Shown piece by piece: positions 7,467 through 14,981 of a DNA stretch of 39,499 nt (positions within the stretch are counted from its first letter, which is position 1; each line of letters begins with the position of its first letter). Below the pieces are notes generated by a model that searched no databases, was not told the origin of the DNA, and worked only from the letters and a program-made list of their open reading frames with translations. The stretch is from an uncultured Prevotellaceae bacterium (GTDB lineage: Bacteria; Bacteroidota; Bacteroidia; Bacteroidales; Bacteroidaceae). The stretch spans positions 761-40,259 of the forward strand of contig CACYQO010000057.1 in the NCBI GenBank assembly GCA_902776545.1. Direction: 5' to 3'. The position numbers and the translations under genes are program-made.

Positions 7467-8952
7467 TTACATCATACCTCCCATGCCCGGGGCACCGCCC
7501 ATCGGCATAGCAGGCTCCTTCTCGGGCTTGTCGACGATGAGACACTCCGTGGTGAGGAACATGCCGGCGATAGAAGCAGCATTCTCCAGAGCGACACGTG
7601 CCACCTTGGCAGGATCGATGACACCAGCCTCGCGCAGATCCTCATATTCGTCGGTACGGGCATTGAAACCAAAGTCACCCTTACCCTCACGAACCTTCTG
7701 GACGACCACAGCACCCTCCTGACCACCATTGACGGCAATCTGACGCAGCGGTTCCTCGATGGCACGGCAGATGATGTTGATACCGGTCTGCTCGTCAGCA
7801 TTGTCACCCTTCAACTCGGCCAGAGCCTCCTGGGCACGGATGTAAGTGGTACCACCACCGGCAACCACACCTTCCTCGATGGCGGCACGGGTAGCGCAGA
7901 GGGCATCGTCAACACGATCCTTCTTCTCCTTCATCTCCACCTCAGAGTTGGCACCGACATAGAGCACAGCAACGCCACCGGCCAACTTGGCCAGACGCTC
8001 CTGCAACTTCTCCTTATCATAAGAAGAGGTGGTAATCTCGATCTCCTTCTTGATCTGGGCGATACGATCCTGGATGGCCTGCTTGTCACCGGCACCGTTC
8101 ACGATGGTGGTGTTGTCCTTAGACACCGTCACCTTGTCACACGTACCCAGCATCTCGAGCGTAGCCTGCTCCAGCTTCAGACCCTTCTCCTCGCTGATCA
8201 CCACACCGCCGGTCAGCGTTGCGATATCCTCGAGCATGGCCTTACGACGGTCGCCGAAGCCAGGAGCCTTCACGGCACAAATCTTCAGACCGCCACGCAG
8301 ACGGTTCACCACCAATGTGGTCAGAGCCTCAGAGTCCACATCTTCGGCAATCACGAGCAGAGGACGACCACTCTCAGCAGCAGGCTGCAGGATGGGCAGG
8401 AAGTCCTTGATGTTCGAGATCTTCTTGTCATAGATGAGGATGTAAGGATTCTCCATCACGCACTCCATCTTCTCTGAGTCAGTGATGAAGTAAGCTGACA
8501 GATAACCACGGTCGAACTGCATACCCTCGACGACGCCGATATGAGTGTCGCGGCTCTTTGACTCCTCGATGGTGATCACACCGTCCTTAGAGACCTTACG
8601 CATAGCCTCAGCCAGCAGTTCACCAATCTCTTTATCGTTGTTGGCAGAGACGGTAGCCACCTGCTCAATCTTGTCGTAGTTGTCACCCACCTGCTCAGCG
8701 CTCTTGGCGATGTGCTCAGTCACAGCCTTCACAGCCTTGTCGATACCACGCTTCAGGTCCATGGGGTTGGCACCGGCAGTCACGTTCTTCAGACCCTCAG
8801 CCACGATAGCCTGGGCAAGGATGGTAGCGGTGGTCGTACCGTCACCAGCATCGTCACCGGTCTTCGAGGCGACGCTCTTCACGAGCTGTGCACCAGTATT
8901 CTCAAACTTGTCCTCCAGCTCAATCTCCTTGGAATTTAATATCCTTTGCCAT
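7467..8952 (-). pseudogene. groL: chaperonin GroEL with a frame-breaking 5' deletion
   Basis: The ATPase chaperonin partner of GroES. From 8882 leftward an open frame of 471 codons gives nearly all of GroEL, from the [14 protein letters not shown]-binding motif to the [10 protein letters not shown] tail. Upstream, ATG 8952 encodes the proper N-terminus MAKDIKF, but it is joined at about 8931 to sequence for [15 protein letters not shown] in another frame. Compared with family members, about 49 residues are missing (roughly E. coli residues 8-56), including TLGPKGR and KDGVTVA that contact ATP. As written, no full-length protein can be made from this ATG. A real deletion, a second groEL elsewhere, or an assembly error are all possible; the last seems most likely for an essential gene. 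Confidence 0.85.
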
Positions 8953-8985
8953 AATTTTAAAACTAATTATTCCTTTTATTTACTT

Positions 8986-9080
8986 AAACGAATTTGAATA
9001 ATTAAAATAATTCTGACCACAAATTTAAATAATTATTTTTATTCGTGAAAACAATTATTCATATTATTCACATTCGTTTC
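8986..9080. repeat. GAATAAT word-repeat palindrome between groES and groEL
   Basis: The outer words AAACGAAT begin each arm, and GAATAAT/AAATAATT words follow. The arms (about 8987-9013 and 9054-9080) match in inverted orientation over about 27 bases with some four or five mismatches. The element separates the two chaperonin genes by far more than usual, and a near-identical single arm lies at 4206-4238. Confidence 0.7.
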
Positions 9081-9087
9081 TAATTAT

Positions 9088-9360
9088 TTATTTCTCAATG
9101 ACTGCGAGGACGTCACTCTGGCGCATCATAAGATACTTCTCACCCTCGAACTCGAGTTCGGTGCCACTATACTTGCCATAGAGCACTTCGTCACCCTCTT
9201 TCAGGATCATCTGCTCGTCCTTCGTTCCCTGACCAACAGCCTTGATGGTTCCGTGGAGGGGTTTCTCCTTAGCGGTATCTGGAATGATGATACCACCGAT
9301 TTTCTCTTCTGCCGGTGCGGGCAATACCAGCACGCGGTCTGCTAATGGTTTGATGTTCAT
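9088..9360 (-). CDS. groS: co-chaperonin GroES
   Basis: A 90-residue GroES that caps the GroEL cage. It starts [20 protein letters not shown]; the mobile loop is [15 protein letters not shown] with the GGIIIP motif that binds GroEL; the body ends [16 protein letters not shown]. The length and start are standard. It precedes groEL in the same direction, separated by a word-repeat palindrome. Upstream sits a sigma-54-like promoter rather than an obvious -7/-33 pair. Confidence 0.97.
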   Translation of the reverse strand: MNIKPLADRVLVLPAPAEEKIGGIIIPDTAKEKPLHGTIKAVGQGTKDEQMILKEGDEVLYGKYSGTELEFEGEKYLMMRQSDVLAVIEK

Positions 9361-9403
9361 AATACTGTTAATATTTTAATTGTTACACCTTTATTTATAT
9401 AAT

Positions 9404-9433
9404 AGGCGGGACAGCCTTTCAACTGCTCCGCCT
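9404..9433 (-). ncRNA. hairpin at the 5' end of the groES leader
   Basis: AGGCGG and CCGCCT pair at the ends (9404-9409 with 9428-9433), with a second short helix CAG/CTG inside. If transcription starts about 12 bases beyond the sigma-54-like -12 element, this hairpin would sit at or next to the 5' end of the groES mRNA, where it could stabilise the message or control translation. Confidence 0.4.
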
Positions 9434-9440
9434 TCCTTTC

Positions 9441-9456
9441 TGCCAAAACCGTGCCA
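9441..9456 (-). promoter_or_regulatory. sigma-54-type -24/-12 promoter of groES-groEL
   Basis: On the minus strand the sequence is TGGCACGGTTTTGGCA. It matches the RpoN consensus TGGCACG-N4-TTGC at all but one position, with the invariant GG and GC ten bases apart. The predicted start lies near 9430, leaving a leader of about 70 bases to groES. RpoN is known from Bacteroidales. No clear TAnnTTTG box competes in this interval. Confidence 0.6.
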
Positions 9457-9573
9457 ATTCCAGGAATCTGCCATCTTGTCAGCGCCGTATGCCATTGATT
9501 GTGACAAACGACCAAGAATAGCAGCAAAAAACACGATACGAAGGAATTATTGGCTCTAAAGGCTGAAAATACG

Positions 9574-9629
9574 TGAGTTAACTCAAAACATCAGCTGAGT
9601 TAACTCAAGTGACAAATCGAGTTAACTCA
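9574..9629. promoter_or_regulatory. three TGAGTTAACTCA palindromes with 22-base period
   Basis: Perfect or near-perfect palindromes lie at 9574-9585, 9596-9607 and 9618-9629 (the third begins with C). Centres are exactly 22 bases apart, about two helical turns, so all would lie on one face of the DNA. They are roughly 150-195 bases upstream of the predicted groES start, a typical distance for enhancer-binding-protein sites at sigma-54 promoters. They are also about 120-175 bases upstream of the sppA start. The second and third, with flanking CAGCTG, could also fold into a hairpin followed by TTTTT on the plus strand. Confidence 0.65.
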
Positions 9630-9712
9630 GCTGTTTTTCGCTGTCATTTGCTGACAATTAGAATTAAAGTGAAGGTTAATAGTGTACAATTTACGATTAT
9701 TTATAGTTTTTA

Positions 9713-9744
9713 TTTGTCTGATTGAAAAAAAAACACTATCTTTG
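9713..9744 (+). promoter_or_regulatory. promoter of sppA
   Basis: TTTG at 9713-9716 and TATCTTTG at 9737-9744 are separated by 20 bases, a near-perfect Bacteroidota -33/-7 pair. The expected start near 9752 gives a short leader to the ATG at 9779. Confidence 0.75.
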
Positions 9745-9778
9745 TCGGCTGAAATCAACTATATATTATTAATAAGGT

Positions 9779-11520
9779 ATGAAACAGTTCTTTAAAATGA
9801 CACTCGCCACCGTCTGTGGCATCGCAATCTTCCTGCTGATTGCGGGATTCTTCCTCGTCATCTCGCTCGTCGGCATGCTGGCCAGCGAGTCGGCTCCGAC
9901 CAAGGTGGAGGACAACTCGGTGTTCGTGATCAAACTCAGCGGCACCATCAGCGAACGGGCAGAAGGCAGTACACCCTTCGATGCCGTGCTCGGCATGAAT
10001 GATATGAGTGCCATGGGCCTTGACGACCTCATCGCCAGCATCCGCAAGGCCAAAGACAATGACGATATCAAGGGCATCTACCTGGAAGGCGGACTGACGG
10101 AGTTCGACGCCCCTGCCACCGCCCAGCAGCTGCGCGACGCCCTGAAGGACTTCAAGAAGAGCGGCAAGTGGATTGTTGCCTACGCCGACATGTATATGCA
10201 GGCCAACTACTACGTGGTATCCGTGGCCGACAAGGTGTACCTGAATGCCGAGGGTAATGTCGACTTCAAAGGTCTCGGCGGCAAGGGCGAGTATCTGAAA
10301 GGACTCTACGATAAGATCGGTGTGAAGTATATGACCGCCAAGGTAGGCAAATATAAGAGTTATGTGGAGCGCAACACGCTGACGGGCATGAGCGACTACG
10401 ACCGTGAACAGCGCGCCGCCTACACCAACGGCATCTGGCAGTACTGGCTGAAGGAGATTGCTGAGAGCCGCAAAGTGACGCCTAAGCAGCTGAACCAGCT
10501 GGCCAACGACAGCATCATGGCTTTTGCCAACCCCGATGACTATATGACGGCAAAGCTCGTCGATAAGATTCTGTTCCCCGAGGAACTCAAGGCAGAGATC
10601 AAAGATCGCCTGAAACTCGGCAAGGACGACAATATCCCCCAGCTGACCCTCGCCGACATGCTGAACGTGGCGAGGTCACGAACCTGATCAACGGCGGTGG
10701 CCATTGCATCGTGGGCAAGACGACAGCAGAGGACCTGCGTAAGTTGGCTGACGACGATAACGTGAAAGCCGTGGTGTTCCGTGTGAACTCCGGCGGTGGT
10801 AGTGCCGTTGCCTCTGAACAGATCCGTCACGCCATCAAACTGATCAAAGCCAAGAAGCCCGTCGTGGTATCGATGGGTGGCGCGGCTGCCTCCGGTGGCT
10901 ATTGGATCAGTTCACCCGCCAACTACATCGTTGCTGAGCCGACGACCATCACCGGCAGCATCGGTATCTTCGGACTGATTCCCAACTTCAGCGGACTGGT
11001 ACAAGACAAGCTCGGTGTGACCTTCGACGGTGTGACCACCAACAAATATTCTGACTACGAGACCGAGCTGGTTCTTGGCAAGAACCCCGACGACATCATG
11101 AAGCGCATGCAGACCTACGTAGACCGTGGCTATCAGAACTTCCTCGACATCGTCTCTGAAGGTCGTGGCATGAAGCCCGCCCAGGTCGACTCCATCGCCC
11201 AGGGCCGAGTATGGCTGGCTACCGATGCCATCAAGATCAAGCTCGTCGACCAGATCGGCAGTCTGGACGATGCCGTGAAGAAGGCCGCCGAACTTGCTAA
11301 GACCAAAGAGTATCATACCAAAGCATATCCCGACAAGGGTAATTGGCTCGACGCCTTCATGCCCAACGAAAAGAAAGGCTCTTACCTCGACAGCAAGTTG
11401 CAGGAAGAGCTGAAGACCTTCCTCGGCGACCTCTACGAGCCGCTGATGGAGATCCGTCAGAGCGTGAAGAACGGCAATACGCTCCAGGCCCGTATGCTTG
11501 AAGATGTCAGAGTGAAGTAA
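9779..11520 (+). pseudogene. sppA: signal peptide peptidase SppA, frameshifted
   Basis: A membrane-anchored serine protease that degrades cleaved signal peptides. The first open frame (9779-10687) has the N-terminal membrane anchor (residues 5-35) and the general-base Lys in VGKYKSYVERN. The second (from about 10671 to 11520) has the nucleophile Ser in MGGAAASGGYWIS and the ITGSIGIFG segment. The two frames meet at about 10670, where MLNV should continue through roughly 20 more residues to GEVTNLINGGG. A deletion of some tens of bases with a frame change explains this. Each half carries one half of the catalytic dyad, so neither would work alone. An assembly error is possible. It heads the operon with lpxK, pnp and thiL. 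Confidence 0.85.
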
Positions 11521-11566
11521 GAAGATGAAAAGGTGAAAAAGTGAAAAAGTGAAAAGGTGAGAAGTG
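11521..11566. repeat. GTGAAAAA word repeat between sppA and lpxK
   Basis: GATGAAAAG, GTGAAAAA, GTGAAAAA, GTGAAAAG words begin directly after the sppA stop and end at the GTG start of lpxK (11564). The whole gene gap is made of the repeat. Confidence 0.8.
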
Positions 11567-12814
11567 ATAGGTAAGGAAAGAATCGAGGGTGACCTCATCA
11601 GCATTAACAAGAAGTTGTTGCCACTCAGCTGGCTCTACGGCTTGGGCGTTGGTTTCAGGAACCTGCTCTTCGAGATGGGCATTCTGAAGAGCCGGTCTTT
11701 CAGCACGCCGGTCATCTCCGTGGGAAACATCACCGTCGGCGGCACCGGCAAGACCCCCCATGTGGAATACCTCATCCGTCTGCTGAAAGATCAGGCGAAG
11801 GTGGCCGTGCTGAGCCGGGGCTATAAACGTAAGACCAGCGGTTTCGTGCTGGCAGGTGACGATGCGACCGTCCGCACCATCGGCGACGAACCTTACCAGA
11901 TGAAGACAAAGTTCCCCGACATCACCGTGGCTGTGGACAAGAAACGTACACGTGGCATCGAGAAGCTGACCAGCGGAGAATACGTCAAGGACATCAACGT
12001 CATCTTACTCGACGACGCCTTCCAGCACCGTTATGTGAAACCGGGCATCAACATCCTGCTCGTCGACTACCACCGCCTGATCATCTACGACAAGCTGTTG
12101 CCGGCAGGACGACTCAGGGAACCGATAGAGAGCAAGAACCGCGCCGACATTGTGATCGTCACGAAGTGTCCAATGGATCTGAAGCCAATGGAGTTCCGTG
12201 TCATCACCAAGGCCATGAGCCTCTATCCCTACCAGCAGCTTTTCTTCTCCACCCATGAGTTCGAGACCTTGAGACCGGTCTTCCCGAATAAACAGAAGAC
12301 TAAGAAATCTCGGAATACTCAGAAAACTCAGAGTTCTCAGATTACTCAGAGTACTCAGACATTATCAGAGGCCCTGGCCGATCAGCATGTCCTGCTTTTG
12401 ACAGGCATCGCCTCGCCCGAGCAGATGCTGATCGATTTGAAGGCTTATGCCAAGGAGGTGACCCCGCTGGCCTTCAGCGACCATCATAATTTCAAGAAGA
12501 GTGATATCGAGCAGATCAACGAGGCGTTCAACGCCCTCCCCGCGCCCAAGCTCATCATTACCACAGAGAAAGACGAGACCCGTCTGAAGCAGGCCGAAGG
12601 TCTGAGCAAAGAGGTGAAGAGCCATCTCTACGTCCTGCCCATCAAGATCCAGATTCTGCTCGATCAGGAAAATACATTCAATCAAACCATCATCAATTAT
12701 GTACGAAAAAATTCAAGAAACGGCCTCCTGGCTCAAAGCAAGGATGACCACAAGCCCAAAGACGGCGATAGTTCTGGGGACAGGCCTCGGACAATTAGCT
12801 TCAGAAATAACTGA
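11564..12814 (+). CDS. lpxK: tetraacyldisaccharide 4'-kinase LpxK
   Basis: A 416-residue inner-membrane-associated kinase that adds the 4'-phosphate to lipid A precursor. The N-terminal hydrophobic helix is LLPLSWLYGLGVGFRNLLF; the Walker A is VGGTGKTPH after ISVGNI; LLDDAFQHR is the family's DD motif; the second lobe has SDHHNF and TTEKDETRL. Residues about 245-266 (SRNTQKTQSSQITQSTQ) are encoded by an ACTCAGA word repeat. The start is uncertain: GTG 11564 lies at the edge of another word repeat and no ATG is nearby. The last 116 bases overlap pnp in another frame; the tail ending RPRTISFRNN is therefore doubly coding. Confidence 0.9.
   Translation: MIGKERIEGDLISINKKLLPLSWLYGLGVGFRNLLFEMGILKSRSFSTPVISVGNITVGGTGKTPHVEYLIRLLKDQAKVAVLSRGYKRKTSGFVLAGDDATVRTIGDEPYQMKTKFPDITVAVDKKRTRGIEKLTSGEYVKDINVILLDDAFQHRYVKPGINILLVDYHRLIIYDKLLPAGRLREPIESKNRADIVIVTKCPMDLKPMEFRVITKAMSLYPYQQLFFSTHEFETLRPVFPNKQKTKKSRNTQKTQSSQITQSTQTLSEALADQHVLLLTGIASPEQMLIDLKAYAKEVTPLAFSDHHNFKKSDIEQINEAFNALPAPKLIITTEKDETRLKQAEGLSKEVKSHLYVLPIKIQILLDQENTFNQTIINYVRKNSRNGLLAQSKDDHKPKDGDSSGDRPRTISFRNN
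12298..12360 (+). repeat. ACTCAGA word repeat inside lpxK
   Basis: Six or so ACTCAGA/TCTCAGA/TCTCGGA words in a row, read in frame as a Ser/Gln/Thr-rich loop in the second lobe of LpxK. A single arm without an inverted partner. Confidence 0.8.
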
Positions 12815-13571
12815 TATTTACGAGATTCCCTATTCGGAGATTCCCAACTTCCCGGTATCGACGGTCGAAGGTCACAGCGGTAAGCTGATCTTCGGTAAGT
12901 TGGGAGGCGTGGATATCATGGCCATGAAGGGCCGCTTCCACTACTACGAGGGCTACTCGATGAAAGAAGTGACCTTCCCCGTCCGTGTGATGTACGAACT
13001 GGGCATCAAGACACTCTTCGTCAGCAATGCGGCAGGTGGTATGAACGAAAGTTTCCTTGTGGGCGACCTGATGATCATCACCGACCACATCAACTTCTTC
13101 CCCGAGCATCCCCTTCGTGGAAAGAACTTCCCCACGGGTCCGAGGTTCCCGGATATGCACGAGACTTATGATAAGAAACTGATTAAACTCGCTACGGAGA
13201 TAGCCCGTGAGAAAAAGATCAGGGTGAAATACGGCGTCTACGTCGGTGTGCAAGGCCCCACCTTTGAAACGCCCGCAGAATATAAGATGTACCGCCTCTT
13301 AGGTGGAGACGCTGTGGGTATGTCCACCGTACCGGAGGTTATCGTAGCCCATCATTGTGGCATCCGCACTTTCGGCATTTCCATCATCACCGACCTTGGC
13401 GGCTTCAACTCTCCTGTAGAGGTCAGCCACGAGGAAGTACAGAAAGCGGCCAATAAAGCCCAGCCGCTGATGACAACGATAATGAGGGAGATGATCGTAC
13501 AGTCAGAACAGGTGGAGAGCAAGCGAAAAGAGAAATTCAACACCGATCACCCCACAGAACCATGGAAATAG
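12699..13571 (+). CDS. punA: purine nucleoside phosphorylase, trimeric type
   Basis: A 290-residue cytoplasmic enzyme that splits purine nucleosides with phosphate into base and ribose 1-phosphate. Motifs of the PNP/MTAP family: IVLGTGLGQLASEI at the N-terminus, VEGHSGKL and MKGRFHYYEGYS for phosphate and ribose, SNAAGGMN, VQGPTFETPAEYKM and the base-binding TDLGGFNSPVEVSH. It starts 116 bases inside lpxK and overlaps thiL by 10 bases, so translation of the three is probably coupled. Confidence 0.94.
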   Translation: MYEKIQETASWLKARMTTSPKTAIVLGTGLGQLASEITDIYEIPYSEIPNFPVSTVEGHSGKLIFGKLGGVDIMAMKGRFHYYEGYSMKEVTFPVRVMYELGIKTLFVSNAAGGMNESFLVGDLMIITDHINFFPEHPLRGKNFPTGPRFPDMHETYDKKLIKLATEIAREKKIRVKYGVYVGVQGPTFETPAEYKMYRLLGGDAVGMSTVPEVIVAHHCGIRTFGISIITDLGGFNSPVEVSHEEVQKAANKAQPLMTTIMREMIVQSEQVESKRKEKFNTDHPTEPWK

Positions 13572-14674
13572 CAAAACTCGGAGAGTTCGGTCTGATCGAC
13601 CATCTCACCAAAGACATCAAGATCAAGAACGAGAGTACGAGATACGGCGTAGGCGACGACTGCGCCGTTCTCTCTTATCCGGATAAGGAAGTGCTCGTCA
13701 CCACCGACCTGCTGATGGAGGGTGTCCATTTCGACCTGACCTACATCGACCTGCAGCACCTCGGGTATAAGAGTGCGATGGTGAACATCAGCGATGTGTT
13801 CGCCATGAACGGCACCCCCCGGCAGATGACCGTCTCGCTGGCAATCAGCAAACGGTTCTCCGTGGAGGACATGGAGCAGTTCTACAGCGGTCTGCGTCTG
13901 GCCTGTGACAAATGGGGCGTGGACATCGTCGGCGGCGACACCACCTCGAGCTACACCGGACTGGCCATCTCCATCACCTGCATCGGCGAGGCCAGGAAAG
14001 AGGATATCGTTTACCGCAACGGTGCCAAGGACACCGACCTGATCTGCGTCAGCGGTGACCTGGGAGCCGCCTATATGGGCCTGCAGCTGTTGGAACGCGA
14101 GAAGAGCGTCTATTACGGACAGATCAACGACCTCCAGAAGAAGATTGCCGAAGCCAAAGCGGCCGGAACATACGAATCACAAAGTTCAAAGTTCAAAGCT
14201 CAAAGTTCAAAGTTGCAAGATTTTGAGCCGGATTTCGCAGGCAAGGAGTATCTCCTGCAGCGCCAGCTGCAGGCCGAGGCCCGTGGTGACATCATCGAGA
14301 AACTGCGTGAGGCCGGCATCCGTCCGACGGCGATGATGGATATCTCCGACGGTCTGTCGTCAGAACTGATGCACATCTGCAAACAGTCGGGCGTGGGTTG
14401 TCGCATCTACGAGAAGAACATCCCCATCGACTACCAGACGGCTGTGATGGCCGAAGAGATGAATATGAACGTCACCACCTGTGCCCTGAATGGCGGCGAA
14501 GACTACGAACTTTTGTTCACCGTTCCCATCGGCGACCACGAAAAGATCGAGCAGATAGAGGGTGTGAAGCTCATCGGGCACATCACCGACGCCAAATTCG
14601 GTCAGATGCTCGTAACCCGTGATAATCAGGAGTTTGAGCTCAAAGCACAGGGGTGGAATCCGCTTCAGAAGTGA
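13562..14674 (+). CDS. thiL: thiamine-monophosphate kinase
   Basis: A 370-residue ATP-dependent kinase making thiamine diphosphate from thiamine monophosphate. Motifs: GVGDDCAVL, TTDLLMEGVHFDL, GGDTTSS, ISDGLSSELMHI and NGGEDYELLFTV, all standard for ThiL. Residues about 206-218 (SQSSKFKAQSSKLQ) are encoded by a TTCAAAG word repeat and extend a loop in the middle of the protein, explaining its length above the usual 320-350. The TGA stop lies in the first words of a GTGAAAA palindrome. It is the last gene of the sppA-lpxK-pnp-thiL run. Confidence 0.94.
   Translation: MEIAKLGEFGLIDHLTKDIKIKNESTRYGVGDDCAVLSYPDKEVLVTTDLLMEGVHFDLTYIDLQHLGYKSAMVNISDVFAMNGTPRQMTVSLAISKRFSVEDMEQFYSGLRLACDKWGVDIVGGDTTSSYTGLAISITCIGEARKEDIVYRNGAKDTDLICVSGDLGAAYMGLQLLEREKSVYYGQINDLQKKIAEAKAAGTYESQSSKFKAQSSKLQDFEPDFAGKEYLLQRQLQAEARGDIIEKLREAGIRPTAMMDISDGLSSELMHICKQSGVGCRIYEKNIPIDYQTAVMAEEMNMNVTTCALNGGEDYELLFTVPIGDHEKIEQIEGVKLIGHITDAKFGQMLVTRDNQEFELKAQGWNPLQK
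14178..14218 (+). repeat. TTCAAAG word repeat inside thiL
   Basis: Five iterations of the seven-base word, one of them CTCAAAG, read in frame. Because seven is not a multiple of three, successive words are read in all three frames and give a seven-residue period (FKVQSSK type). The same word is used in the GH2 gene at 34053-34085. Confidence 0.85.
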
Positions 14675-14762
14675 AAAGTGAAGAGTGAAAAGTGAAAAAT
14701 TTGCTACTGCCCCTAATTCTTAAAAAGAGTTAACGAATCAACATTTTTCACTTTTCACTTCT
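14668..14762. repeat. GTGAAAA word-repeat palindrome between thiL and tRNA-Phe
   Basis: Left words GTGAAAAGTGAAGAGTGAAA run from 14671; the inverted TTTTTCACTTTTCACTTC arm ends near 14761. The loop starts with the AAAAATTTGCTAC tail also found at 7128-7140. It contains the thiL stop codon. Confidence 0.8.
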
Positions 14763-14782
14763 ATCTTTTCATTTTTTTGTTG

Positions 14783-14790
14783 TACCTTTG
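14783..14790 (+). promoter_or_regulatory. -7 box of tRNA-Phe
   Basis: TACCTTTG followed by CACC matches the -7 consensus; the expected start lies about 25-30 bases before the tRNA. No clear TTTG at the right distance upstream, where the word-repeat arm lies. Confidence 0.6.
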
Positions 14791-14825
14791 CACCCGCAAA
14801 ACGAAAGGAATGCAGAAACCACAAT

Positions 14826-14898
14826 GGTGCCTTAGCTCAGTTGGTAGAGCATCGGACTGAAAATCCGTGTGTCCCCGGTTCGATTCCTGGAGGTACCA
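14826..14898 (+). tRNA. tRNA-Phe (GAA)
   Basis: A 73-base cloverleaf. Acceptor GGTGCCT (14826-14832) pairs with AGGTACC (14891-14897), discriminator A at 14898. The D arm is GCTCAGTTGGTAGAGC, the anticodon loop CTGAAAA holds GAA, and the T arm is CCCCGGTTCGATTCCTGG. No CCA is encoded. A terminator follows. Confidence 0.95.
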
Positions 14899-14914
14899 CT
14901 CCTCCTTTCATTAG

Positions 14915-14942
14915 CCCGGATGGCGGCCGGGTTTCTTTTTTT
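14915..14942 (+). terminator. terminator after tRNA-Phe
   Basis: CCCGG (14915-14919) pairs with CCGGG (14927-14931) around a seven-base loop and is followed by TTTCTTTTTTT. Confidence 0.8.
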
Positions 14943-14943
14943 C

Positions 14944-14980
14944 ATTGAACATTGAACATTGAACATTCATCATTGAACAT
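14944..14980. repeat. GAACATT word repeat before coaW
   Basis: Four GAACATT words and one variant end one base before the ATG of the pantothenate kinase gene. The leader of that gene is therefore largely repeat; no Shine-Dalgarno is visible. Confidence 0.8.
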
Positions 14981-14981
14981 T

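Noticed and set aside
9596-9638. Plus-strand rho-independent terminator formed by the second and third TGAGTTAACTCA sites plus TTTTT
   Set aside because: No plus-strand gene lies upstream to be terminated; the equal spacing of all three sites fits an operator array better. Kept only as a remark.
14952-14981. Upstream start for pantothenate kinase giving an extra N-terminal MNIEHSSLNI
   Set aside because: It would need a TTG start within the GAACATT repeat; ATG 14982 gives the family's normal N-terminus.
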